From positions 227,139-291,138 of the forward strand of contig NZ_JAQZAM010000007.1 in the NCBI RefSeq assembly GCF_028737215.1: 64,000 nt of DNA, written 5' to 3'. The notes beneath the pieces were generated by a model, which saw nothing but the letters and a program-made list of their open reading frames with translations, had not been told where the DNA came from and did not search any database. Source of the DNA: Actinomycetospora chibensis (GTDB taxonomy: Bacteria > Actinomycetota > Actinomycetes > Mycobacteriales > Pseudonocardiaceae). Below are positions 7,944-15,779 of the stretch, piece by piece. Each line of letters opens with the position of its first letter. Position 1 is the stretch's first letter. Position numbers and translations under genes: made by a program.

Positions 7944-8471
7944 GTGACCGCTCCGCTCACCATCCGCGTCGCCGGAGCCGCCGACGTGGACTCCCTGCTC
8001 GCCCTCGTCCACAGCGCCTACCGGGGTCCGTCGGGCCGCGAGGGCTGGACGTCGGAGGCCGACCTCATCGACGGCCCGCGCACCACCCGCGAGCTGCTCG
8101 CCGCCGACGTCGCCGATCCGTCGATCTCCGTGCTCGTCGCCGGCGACCTGCTCGGCTGCGCCGCCGTCACGCACGAGGCGGGCGCGTCGACGGCGTCGTT
8201 CGGCCTGTTCGCGGTGCGGCCCGGGCTCCAGGGCGGGGGCGTCGGGTCTGCGCTCCTCGCCGCGGCCGAGGACCACGCGCGCGAGCGGGGCGCGACGGTC
8301 ATGGAGATGCTCGTCATCGACCGCCGCGAGGAGCTCATCGCCTGGTACGAGCGCCGGGGCTACGCCCGGACGGGGGAGAGCCGCCCGTTCCCCTACGGCG
8401 CCGAGGGCGTGGGCGAGCCGCGGGACGACGACTTCAGGTTCGCCGTGCTCGCGAAGAATCTGGGACGCTGA
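7944..8471 (+). CDS. GNAT family N-acetyltransferase
   Basis: 175-residue acetyl-CoA-dependent acyltransferase. The acetyl-CoA pyrophosphate loop is seen as RPGLQGGGVGSALL (92-105) and the downstream W-Y-E-R-RGYARTGE segment is the usual GNAT strand 6-7 region. Substrate unknown. GTG 7944 has a CACACT hexamer nine bases upstream and no Shine-Dalgarno sequence, so it may be leaderless. The next gene starts four bases after the stop, so the two form an operon. Confidence 0.85.
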   Translation: MTAPLTIRVAGAADVDSLLALVHSAYRGPSGREGWTSEADLIDGPRTTRELLAADVADPSISVLVAGDLLGCAAVTHEAGASTASFGLFAVRPGLQGGGVGSALLAAAEDHARERGATVMEMLVIDRREELIAWYERRGYARTGESRPFPYGAEGVGEPRDDDFRFAVLAKNLGR

Positions 8472-8475
8472 CCCG

Positions 8476-9066
8476 GTGCCCGACCTGACCCTCGCGCAGG
8501 ACGCCGATGCCGACGCGGTCCTGAGCTCGAACCCGCTCGCGCTGCTCATCGGCATGCTGCTCGACCAGCAGTTCCCGATGGAGCGCGCGTTCGCCTCGCC
8601 CGCCCTGCTCACCGAGCGCCTCGGTGGCCCGCTCACGGCCGCCGGGATCGCCGAGTACGACACCGAGGCCCTGGTCGCGGCGTTCACCGGCCCGCCGGCG
8701 CTGCACCGCTACCCGCGCTCGATGGCCGAGCGGGTGCAGGCGCTCTGCCGGACGATCGTCGCCGACTGGGGTGGCGAGGTCGAGCGCCTCTGGAGCGACG
8801 CCGCCGACGGCCGCACGGTGCTGGCGAACCTGCAGTCGCTGCCCGGCTTCGGCAAGCAGAAGGCGCAGATCTTCACGGCCCTGCTCGGCAAGCAGTGCGG
8901 CGTGCGCCCCGAGGGCTGGCGCGAGGCCGCGGGCTCCTACGGGGACGACGGCTCGCGCCGCTCGATCGCCGACGTCGTCGACCCCGTCACGCTCGCCGAG
9001 GTGCGCGAGTTCAAGCAGGCGCAGAAGAAGGCGGCCAAGGCCGCGAAGGCCGACGCGCCCTCCTGA
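8476..9066 (+). CDS. HhH-GPD-type base-excision repair protein
   Basis: 196-residue DNA glycosylase-like protein. The helix-hairpin-helix DNA-binding motif appears as LPGFGKQKA at 122-130, and an aspartate in the following DVVDPV segment is in a plausible catalytic place. No iron-sulfur cysteines follow, unlike Nth or MutY. A lysine/alanine-rich tail (about 175-193) may add DNA affinity. It presumably removes damaged bases; which lesion is not visible. Coupled to the GNAT gene. Confidence 0.8.
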   Translation: MPDLTLAQDADADAVLSSNPLALLIGMLLDQQFPMERAFASPALLTERLGGPLTAAGIAEYDTEALVAAFTGPPALHRYPRSMAERVQALCRTIVADWGGEVERLWSDAADGRTVLANLQSLPGFGKQKAQIFTALLGKQCGVRPEGWREAAGSYGDDGSRRSIADVVDPVTLAEVREFKQAQKKAAKAAKADAPS

Positions 9067-9155
9067 CCCACCCCCAGGTGGCGCTCGGGGCGCCCAGGGT
9101 TGAGTCTGAGAGGTGCGGGCACCCGCGCAGGAGAGGTGCCGAGGAGGCGACGAAC

Positions 9156-9572
9156 GTGAACCGACGTCACGACGACGACGGGCCGATCCTGATCACTCAG
9201 GCCCAGGTCTCGTACGACGAGGAGTTCGCGGCGCGCAAGAAGCGCTATTCGCTGATCATGGCGTGCCGCATCCCGTGCCTCATCCTCGCCGGGGTCTTCG
9301 GCATCGCCTTCCAGTGGCCGTGGGTCGCGGTCGCGTTCATCGTGCTGTCGGTGCCGCTGCCGTGGGTCGCGGTGCTCATCGCGAACGACCGCCCGCCGAA
9401 GAAGGCCGAGAAGGCCAACCGCTACCGCAGGAACCACCGCGAGCTCGACAGCGTGCCCGACGCGCAGATCATCGAGGCCGCCGAGGTGCTCGACCAGCGC
9501 ACCGAGTGGCCCCGTCGGTCCCCGCAGGACGGCCGGGCCCACGAGGCGCCGCGCACGGGCACCGAGGGCTGA
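9156..9572 (+). CDS. DUF3099 small membrane protein
   Basis: 138-residue protein with two adjacent transmembrane helices (about 31-52 and 56-77), a short cytosolic N-terminus with the family segment ILITQAQVS, and a charged C-terminal tail. This matches DUF3099, an actinobacterial family of unknown role. GTG 9156 follows GAGGAGG at a normal distance. Convergent with the DUF1996 gene. Confidence 0.8.
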   Translation: MNRRHDDDGPILITQAQVSYDEEFAARKKRYSLIMACRIPCLILAGVFGIAFQWPWVAVAFIVLSVPLPWVAVLIANDRPPKKAEKANRYRRNHRELDSVPDAQIIEAAEVLDQRTEWPRRSPQDGRAHEAPRTGTEG

Positions 9573-9617
9573 TCTCGCCCCGCGCGGACCGGACGGACGG
9601 TGCTGCCGTCACCCGCT

Positions 9618-11336
9618 TCAGGCGCCCCGCAGGAACGGGGTGCGCAGGGGCGCGATCTGGGGGGCGCTCCGCGGCAGGGGCGTGACGCCCGGCAGCGGCC
9701 CCAGCCCGCGTGCGGGAGCCGGGAGGCGCGGCGCGGACGGGCGCTGCTCCGGCGCGGCGTGCCGGGGTCCGGAGACCGGGCCGTCGTGCGCCGTGCCGTC
9801 GTGTGCCGGGACCGCCGTCCGCGGTTGGTGGGCGTTGGCGTGGGTGGCGAGGGCGTGCACGAACGTCCGTGAACCCGGGACCCGGTCGGCGATGTCGGTG
9901 GACCCCGCGGCCGCGGCGTCCTGGGCGGGACCCTGCACGCAGCGCCGCGCGGCGTTGATGCAGTCCGCGCCCTCCTCGGCGCGGCGCTCGGAGGACAGGT
10001 ACTCCAGCAGCGCGTGGTCGGTGATCGGGTTGTGGCGCTGCTCGGGGAAGCTGTCGATGGCGAACTGACGCCCGGGCGGCGGGTCCTCGTAGGTCACCGT
10101 GATCCGTAGCGCCGGCACCGGGATGAGGTCCTCGTCGCACTCGCCGTTCTCGTCGGGGTACCGGATGTGGGTGGCGTGGTCCTCCGAGTCGAGGTCCTGC
10201 CCGTTCCAGCAGCTCGGGAAGTCGTAGACGCGCTGCAGCGACGACCCGTCGGGGCACATCGGGTAGAGGTCGGTCATGCGCTGGCCCGACCCGGTGCAGG
10301 TGAACTTGGCGTTGCTGCCCTCGCCGCCGGTGGTGGCCGCCTTGGCCGACCCCGTGACCAGCGCGATGTTGAGGGGCATGGCCTCGGTGCGCCGGGTGCC
10401 GTGCCCATGGAACGTGAAGTCGACCGACGACGGCTCGATGAACGACCCGACGTTGCCGTCGAGGCTGCCCCCGTCGGCCCCGACGTCCGGCCCGACGCCG
10501 CGGAGATCCCGAAGCACCGGCCAGAAGATGGGGGAGCGGTCGCCGTTCGTGCACGTCGTCGACGATTCCTCGAGCGTCTGGTCCTCCGAGGCGAAGTTGG
10601 TGCCCTCGTTGCCGGCGTAGTCGTGGGTGTGCTGCGCGCCGTTGCGCTTGCCCGGGGCGATGATGAAGTTGTCGGAGTTGTGATGCGCGCTCATCGCGCA
10701 CCGGATGCTGTAGCTGCCGCCGGAGAACACGCCGCCCTCGCCGCGTCGCCCCACCGAGCGGACGTTCTGGATGTTCACGAACTCCTCGGCGCTGGGGCGG
10801 CCCGCCTTGTCGCGGTTGGGGAACTGCTCGGCGTCCTCGCCCCCGGCGCCGCCGCCGCCCTGACCGCCCGCCCGGCCCCCGCCGCCCTGCTCCTCGTCCT
10901 GCCCGCCCTCCTGCCCGGAGCCATCGCCGGAACCGGAGCCGGAGCCGGAGTCCTCCCCGGAGCCTTCGGAGTCCGACCCGGAATCGGAGTCCTCGGAGTC
11001 GGAGCCACCGGCGGCCGACTCTCCTGAGTCCGACTCCGAGTTCCCCGACTCCTCCGAGCCCTCCGAATCCGAGTCCGACCCGGAGCCCTCGTCGTCCTCC
11101 GCGATCGCGACGAGACCCCCGTGGGAGACGAGCGGCGTCCCGGCACCGACCGCGACACCGATGACCAGGCCGGCCACGGCGAGCACGGCGAGCAGGAGCA
11201 GGGGGACACGGCGCGGACCGCGGGCGCGGCGCTCCAGCGCGTCCCACGGGCTCGCGGGCGTCTCCGCGTCCGCGTCAGCCCGCGCCTGCGCGCCCCGCCG
11301 CACCCGGGGCGAGCGCCCCCACCGCGACCCGCTCAT
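9618..11336 (-). CDS. DUF1996 protein with membrane anchor and Ser/Asp/Gly linker
   Basis: 572-residue predicted surface protein. Order: basic N-terminus, one transmembrane helix (about 43-65), an extremely acidic Ser/Asp/Glu/Gly linker (about 80-170), the DUF1996 domain (about 186-430, with AHHNSDNF, AQHTHDY and FPSCWNG motifs and paired cysteines), then a proline/alanine/arginine-rich tail. The DUF1996 fold occurs in secreted fungal and actinobacterial proteins and is suspected to be hydrolytic; no catalytic residues are established. The helix with no obvious cleavage site suggests a membrane-tethered domain displayed outside. It lies 39 bases behind the polytopic protein gene in the same direction, probably one operon. 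Confidence 0.8.
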   Translation of the reverse strand: MSGSRWGRSPRVRRGAQARADADAETPASPWDALERRARGPRRVPLLLLAVLAVAGLVIGVAVGAGTPLVSHGGLVAIAEDDEGSGSDSDSEGSEESGNSESDSGESAAGGSDSEDSDSGSDSEGSGEDSGSGSGSGDGSGQEGGQDEEQGGGGRAGGQGGGGAGGEDAEQFPNRDKAGRPSAEEFVNIQNVRSVGRRGEGGVFSGGSYSIRCAMSAHHNSDNFIIAPGKRNGAQHTHDYAGNEGTNFASEDQTLEESSTTCTNGDRSPIFWPVLRDLRGVGPDVGADGGSLDGNVGSFIEPSSVDFTFHGHGTRRTEAMPLNIALVTGSAKAATTGGEGSNAKFTCTGSGQRMTDLYPMCPDGSSLQRVYDFPSCWNGQDLDSEDHATHIRYPDENGECDEDLIPVPALRITVTYEDPPPGRQFAIDSFPEQRHNPITDHALLEYLSSERRAEEGADCINAARRCVQGPAQDAAAAGSTDIADRVPGSRTFVHALATHANAHQPRTAVPAHDGTAHDGPVSGPRHAAPEQRPSAPRLPAPARGLGPLPGVTPLPRSAPQIAPLRTPFLRGA

Positions 11337-11375
11337 GACCCTCCGTCCGACACCCCGGCCTCCGCGCCGCGGACG

Positions 11376-12626
11376 CTAGCCGCGGCCCGCGCGGCCCGGT
11401 GGCGCTTTCGCGGAACTCGTGGCGCGAGACCGGACCGGGCCCGACCAGGGGTCGGTGCGCAGGGGCGCGGGGTGCGGCCACGGCCCCGTGGCCGGCCGGA
11501 CCGGGCGGGCGATCGGGACGGGCCCCGGCCCGGCACGGACCACGGGCCCCGGCCCCGGCGGCATGTCGAGCACGCGCACCGGGCCCGACACCGGGCCGAG
11601 CGGGCGCGGACGTGCTCCCTCCCGGTGGGTGCGGGCGGGCCGCGGCGGCGCCAGCGGGCGGATCTCGGTGCGTTCCGGGTCGTCCCCGCCGGTGGTGACG
11701 AGGGCCGGCGGCCCCCAGCCGTCGCCGGAACGGGCGGGCCGGGCCGGCGCCGGCCCCGCCGCGGCGCCCCGCCGCAGGTCGAGCAGGGGCGTCCAGGGCC
11801 AGTACTCCTCGAGGCGTCGGCAACGGGCGCACCCCAGCCCCAGCACGAGGCCGAACACGAGATGTCCCACGAGCGAGAGGAGCACCGTGGCCGGCGTCAG
11901 CGGGAACATCTGCTGCTGCCCCCGCGGGGCCAGGGCCACCGTGGCGACGAGGCCCGTCCACACGGGGAACACCGCGAACGTCACCGAGGCCGCGACGGTG
12001 GCGCGCTCGCCCCACCGGCGCAGCCCGGTGGCGGCGACGAGCACGAAGAACGCGACGCCGATGCCGCCGCCGTCCCCGACGTAGCGCCACAGGTAGCCCA
12101 CGACCGCGCCGACCACCGAGGACCCGGCGTCGGCGGCGGGACCGGAGCCGAGGATCCAGGTGCCCACGCGCGGGATGAAGTCGCCCCACCAGCCCAGCAG
12201 GTAGACGGTGTCCAGGCGCACCGCGTCGTAGACCAGCGTCGCCAGCACCCCCCACATCGCCCCGGCGAGCAGCAGCCGCTCCTCGCCGGCGGGGGAGAAC
12301 ACGCCGAGCAGCAGGGTGACCAGCGTCAGCGGCACCACGAGCAGGCCGGCCGTCACGTTCATCGGGGCGATCCCGAACACGTGCGCGAGGATCGCGAGCA
12401 GCGGCAGCGCGGCCACGAGGAGGTGCAGGCCCAGCCGGAGAAGGCGCGCACGGTGCTCGCCGACGAAGACGCGGACGACCTCGAACCGCGACCCCGGGTG
12501 GCCGGGCAGCTCGTCGGGCAGCTCGTCGGGCAGCACCGCGGACGGCCAGGGGACGGGCGCCCGCGCGAACCGGGGCGCCACGCCGGGACGACCGACGGGA
12601 TGGGCCGACCGGGCCGGTGCGGCCAT
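11376..12626 (-). CDS. Polytopic membrane protein with proline-rich cytosolic tail
   Basis: 416-residue protein I cannot assign to a family. It has about seven hydrophobic segments between residues 50 and 275, after a short N-terminus in which LPDE is repeated through a 12-base tandem repeat (12504-12534). A long C-terminal tail (about 290-416) is rich in Pro, Arg and Gly (repeats of GPGP and RP). Start: GAGGAGG lies shortly before ATG 12626; longer upstream reading is arginine-rich noise. Its gene precedes the DUF1996 gene, so the two products may act together at the envelope. Confidence 0.7.
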   Translation of the reverse strand: MAAPARSAHPVGRPGVAPRFARAPVPWPSAVLPDELPDELPGHPGSRFEVVRVFVGEHRARLLRLGLHLLVAALPLLAILAHVFGIAPMNVTAGLLVVPLTLVTLLLGVFSPAGEERLLLAGAMWGVLATLVYDAVRLDTVYLLGWWGDFIPRVGTWILGSGPAADAGSSVVGAVVGYLWRYVGDGGGIGVAFFVLVAATGLRRWGERATVAASVTFAVFPVWTGLVATVALAPRGQQQMFPLTPATVLLSLVGHLVFGLVLGLGCARCRRLEEYWPWTPLLDLRRGAAAGPAPARPARSGDGWGPPALVTTGGDDPERTEIRPLAPPRPARTHREGARPRPLGPVSGPVRVLDMPPGPGPVVRAGPGPVPIARPVRPATGPWPHPAPLRTDPWSGPVRSRATSSAKAPPGRAGRG

Positions 12627-12786
12627 GAGCGCTCCTCCTCGACGGGGACGGGTGCGCTCACCGTGACAGCACCGTCGGCGGTGTGGGTGCCGTTTGGTGC
12701 GATCCGCCCCCGGGCGGCCGGGGACTGTGGGCAACGGGCCTCCCGGCGTGCCCCCACCGTCGGGGTCGTGGGGCATCATGGAGCCC

Positions 12787-13035
12787 ATGAGCCAGACCAC
12801 CGTGCTTCCCGACACCCGGCCCCAGGGGACCGACCGCACGGGTGACGACGACCCGAAGATGTTCCACTACGTCCGGAAGAACAAGGTCGCCGAGTCGGCG
12901 GTCACCGGGTCGATGGTGGTGGCCCTCTGTGGCGAGACCTTCCCGGTCACGCGCTCGCCCAAGCCGGGCTCGCCCGTCTGCCCGGCGTGCAAGGAGATCT
13001 TCAGCAAGATGCGGCCCGGCGACGACGGCGAGTAG
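12787..13035 (+). CDS. DUF3039 protein
   Basis: 82-residue cytosolic protein matching DUF3039: HYVRKNKVAESAVTG, then ALCGE, FPVTRSPKPGSP and VCPACK. The single C in CGE plus CxxC suggest a zinc site. Function unknown; in actinobacteria it is usually directly followed by a DEAD/DEAH helicase, as here, so a nucleic-acid role is likely. ATG 12787 chosen; ATG 12778 in the same frame is equally possible. No strong ribosome site. Confidence 0.85.
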   Translation: MSQTTVLPDTRPQGTDRTGDDDPKMFHYVRKNKVAESAVTGSMVVALCGETFPVTRSPKPGSPVCPACKEIFSKMRPGDDGE

Positions 13036-13112
13036 GTCCCTGCGGACCTCTCCGACGGCCGCCCGATCACCGGGCCGCCGCCGTCCCCGTCCGACGTCTG
13101 CCCGGAGGGCCC

Positions 13113-14876
13113 TTGACCACCCGTACGACCGGTAGCCCGACCAGTACGGAGACGGCGGCGGCACGGCCGCTGCGCACCTGGCAGCGCCGTGCGCTGACCC
13201 GGTACCTCACCGACCGCCCCAAGGACTTCCTGGCGGTCGCGACGCCCGGCGCGGGCAAGACCACGTTCGCCCTGAAGGTGGCGGCCGAGCTGCTGGGCGA
13301 CCGCTCGGTCGACACGGTCACGATCGTCTGTCCCACCGAGCACCTCAAGCACCAGTGGGCCGAGGCCGCCGGTGCCGCGGGCCTCGCGATCGACCCCGAG
13401 TTCTCCAACGCCGTCGGGCGCACGTCGACCGACTTCCGCGGTGTCGCCGTGACCTACGCGCAGGTCGCCGCCCACCCCGTGCTGCACATGAACCGCACCG
13501 AGGGCCGGCGCACCCTGGTGATCTTCGACGAGATCCACCACGCGGGCGACGCCAAGTCCTGGGGCGAGGCGACGCGCGAGGCGTTCGCGGGCGCGACGCG
13601 CCGCCTGGCGCTGACCGGGACGCCCTTCCGGTCCGACGACAACCCGATCCCGTTCATCGCCTACGAGCCCGACAGCGTGGGCGTGCTGCGCTCGCGCGCC
13701 GACCACTCCTACGGCTACGCCGACGCGCTGGCCGACGGGGTCGTCCGACCGGTCGTCTTCCTCGCGTACTCGGGCCAGGCGAGCTGGCGCACCAGCGCGG
13801 GCGAGGAGATGACCGCCCGGCTCGGCGAGCCCCTCACCGCCGAGCAGAACGCCCGCGCCTGGAAGACCGCGCTGGACCCCAAGGGCGAGTGGATGCCGGC
13901 CGTCCTGCAGGCCGCCGACACCCGCCTGACGCAGCTGCGCGGCGGGGGCGTCCCCGACGCCGGCGGGCTCGTCATCGCCACCGACCACACCACGGCCAAG
14001 GCCTACGCGGCGCTGCTGCGCCGCATCGCGGGCGAGGAGCCCGTCGTCGTGCTCTCGGACGACCCGAAGGCCTCCGGGCGCATCGCGGAGTTCGGGCGCA
14101 CGAACGAGCGCTGGCTCGTCGCCGTCCGCATGGTGTCCGAGGGCGTCGACGTCCCGCGGCTGGCCGTCGGCGTCTACGCCACCAGCGCCTCGACGCCGTT
14201 GTTCTTCGCCCAGGCCGTCGGCCGCTTCGTCCGGTCGCGGCGGCCCGGGGAGACCGCGAGCGTCTTCCTCCCGAGCGTGCCGTCGTTGCTCACGCTGGCC
14301 AGCGAGCTCGAGGTGCAGCGCGACCACGTCCTCGGCCAGCCCCACCGGCCGAAGGAGGGCTGGGAGGACGACCTCCTCGAGGCGGCCAACCGCACCGAGG
14401 ACGAGCCGGGCGAGCAGGAGAAGGCGTTCGAGTCCCTGTCCGCCGAGGCCGAGCTCGACCAGCTGATCTACGACGGGTCGTCCTTCGGCACGGCGGCCGG
14501 CGTGGGCTCGGCCGAGGAGCAGGACTACCTCGGGCTGCCCGGGCTCCTCGAGCCCGACCAGGTGCGGGCGCTCCTGCGGCGTCGCCAGAGCGAGCAGCTC
14601 GACCGGGAGGAGGAGTCGGCCGCACCCGCGACGTCGGCCCCGGAGCCGTCCCCGTCGCCGGTCCGCGAGTTCCGCCGCGACGTCGGTGTGGCCGAGCGGC
14701 TCAAGGAGCTCCGGCGCGAGCTCAACGCCCTCGTCGCCGCGCACCACCACCGCACCGGCAAGCCGCACGGGGCCATCCACGGCGATCTGCGGAAGTACTG
14801 CGGGGGGCCCGCGACGCCCATGGCGTCGCTCGAGCAGATCGAGGAGCGCATCGCGACCCTGCGATCCTGGCGCTGA
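13113..14876 (+). CDS. Superfamily 2 DEAD/DEAH-type helicase
   Basis: 587-residue helicase. Walker A (ATPGAGKTT, 43-51), DEIHH Walker B (139-143), motif III TGTPFR (168-173) and a C-terminal RecA-like domain ending with QAVGRFVRS are all present. The last 130 residues carry an acidic linker and a small helical domain. The start appears to be TTG 13113, preceded by CGGAGGG; no ATG or GTG fits the conserved N-terminus. It follows the DUF3039 gene by 77 bases. The architecture resembles the RadD/UvrB-like SF2 helicases; substrate (RNA or DNA) is not evident. Confidence 0.88.
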   Translation: MTTRTTGSPTSTETAAARPLRTWQRRALTRYLTDRPKDFLAVATPGAGKTTFALKVAAELLGDRSVDTVTIVCPTEHLKHQWAEAAGAAGLAIDPEFSNAVGRTSTDFRGVAVTYAQVAAHPVLHMNRTEGRRTLVIFDEIHHAGDAKSWGEATREAFAGATRRLALTGTPFRSDDNPIPFIAYEPDSVGVLRSRADHSYGYADALADGVVRPVVFLAYSGQASWRTSAGEEMTARLGEPLTAEQNARAWKTALDPKGEWMPAVLQAADTRLTQLRGGGVPDAGGLVIATDHTTAKAYAALLRRIAGEEPVVVLSDDPKASGRIAEFGRTNERWLVAVRMVSEGVDVPRLAVGVYATSASTPLFFAQAVGRFVRSRRPGETASVFLPSVPSLLTLASELEVQRDHVLGQPHRPKEGWEDDLLEAANRTEDEPGEQEKAFESLSAEAELDQLIYDGSSFGTAAGVGSAEEQDYLGLPGLLEPDQVRALLRRRQSEQLDREEESAAPATSAPEPSPSPVREFRRDVGVAERLKELRRELNALVAAHHHRTGKPHGAIHGDLRKYCGGPATPMASLEQIEERIATLRSWR

Positions 14877-15276
14877 TCTCTACGCAGAGTGTCTGATCCT
14901 TAACCTGTGGTACACATCACACTCTGTGGTGAGCAAGCGCTGTCGCGGCCGTCGCGGTCCGACATCCCCGCGTCACGGTGTTCACCGGAGCGTCACGATG
15001 CCGACGAACCTGGCGGCGCCGGACGGAGCGGGCGCGGAGCGAAGTGGCTGGACCGGGAACGCGGACCGGTCGCCCGGTTCCTCCGACGACGGATCGGACA
15101 GCATGATCGCGGTGCGGGGGCGGCCGCCCGTGCCGGTCGGGGAGCCGCCGACGGCAGTCGGCGCACGAGGTCCCACCCCGCACACGACGACGGGCGAGGA
15201 CCCTGAGGTCCTCGCCCGTCGTGGTTTCGATCTGCGGCTGTGGTCTTCTGCGACGAAGTCGCTGGTCAGCGGGCCG
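14877..15276. other. Gap between helicase and DUF7455 genes
   Basis: 400 bases without a convincing gene. It starts with a lower-GC stretch holding an 8-base inverted repeat (14885-14892 with 14919-14926) and GGTACACATCACACT, possibly a promoter for something rightward. Open frames exist on both strands (for example 14982-15290 leftward) but none resembles a known protein or has a ribosome site. The right end is the terminator at 15187-15222. Confidence 0.4.
15187..15222. terminator. Hairpin terminator downstream of the DUF7455 gene
   Basis: 16-base perfect arms (15187-15202 with 15207-15222) around a four-base CTGA loop, 55 bases beyond the stop of the leftward DUF7455 gene. GGTTTC follows on the plus strand. 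Confidence 0.75.
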
Positions 15277-15465
15277 TCATGCGCTCTCACCGGCCTGGAC
15301 GTCCACCGACAGCTCCTTCAACTTGGCCTCGTGGGCCCGGGCGTGGTGCCCGCAGAAGAGGAGTTCTCCACCGGAGGGCAGTACGGCGCGGACCTTGGCC
15401 GCTGCACCGCAGCGGTCGCAGCGGTCCGAGGCGGTGAGTTCTGGCCGGGTCAGGGTGCCGGGCAT
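15277..15465 (-). CDS. DUF7455 small zinc-ribbon protein
   Basis: 62-residue protein with CDRCG (C16, C19) and FCGHH (C38, H40/H41) spaced for one zinc ion, and the family segment VRAVLPSGGELLFC between them. It matches the short actinobacterial DUF7455 proteins (Rv2708c type) found near primary-type sigma factor genes. Function unknown. ATG 15465 is favoured because GGAGGG lies eight bases upstream; an ATG six bases earlier would be too close to it. Confidence 0.8.
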   Translation of the reverse strand: MPGTLTRPELTASDRCDRCGAAAKVRAVLPSGGELLFCGHHARAHEAKLKELSVDVQAGESA

Positions 15466-15779
15466 CGTCATCTCCCTCCGTCGGGGTCCGAGACTCTCGT
15501 CCCGGGCCCGCGAGATCCGGTCGTGCGACCGTCCCTCCACTGTGTCAGACGCTGCCCGCGACCGCTCGTGTTCACGCGCCGCTTTGTCATCCGTCACGAA
15601 CCGCTCATCGGAGGTGGAGAACCGTTCGTTCCGGGGTAGGGGCGACAACCACCCGTTGGTGAGTCGATCTCGAGCGACGAGTGGTGACGGGGGCCGCCGC
15701 CCCCGCCGGTCACGGCGGGGCTGTCGGGGTCGCCCACTAGCCTGTGGCCACCACACCGGGACGGTGACAGGAGACTGCG
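15466..15779. other. Divergent promoter region between DUF7455 and glutamine-synthetase-like genes
   Basis: 314 bases with no credible gene. It must hold both promoters. A TAGCCT hexamer at 15738-15743 could be the -10 box for the rightward gene. A small hairpin GGGGGC-CGCC-GCCCCC lies about 40 bases further left. Confidence 0.4.

Noticed and set aside
10919..11090. DNA tandem repeat or microsatellite
   Set aside because: The repetitiveness is the codon pattern of the Ser/Asp/Glu/Gly linker of the DUF1996 protein, without a constant unit.
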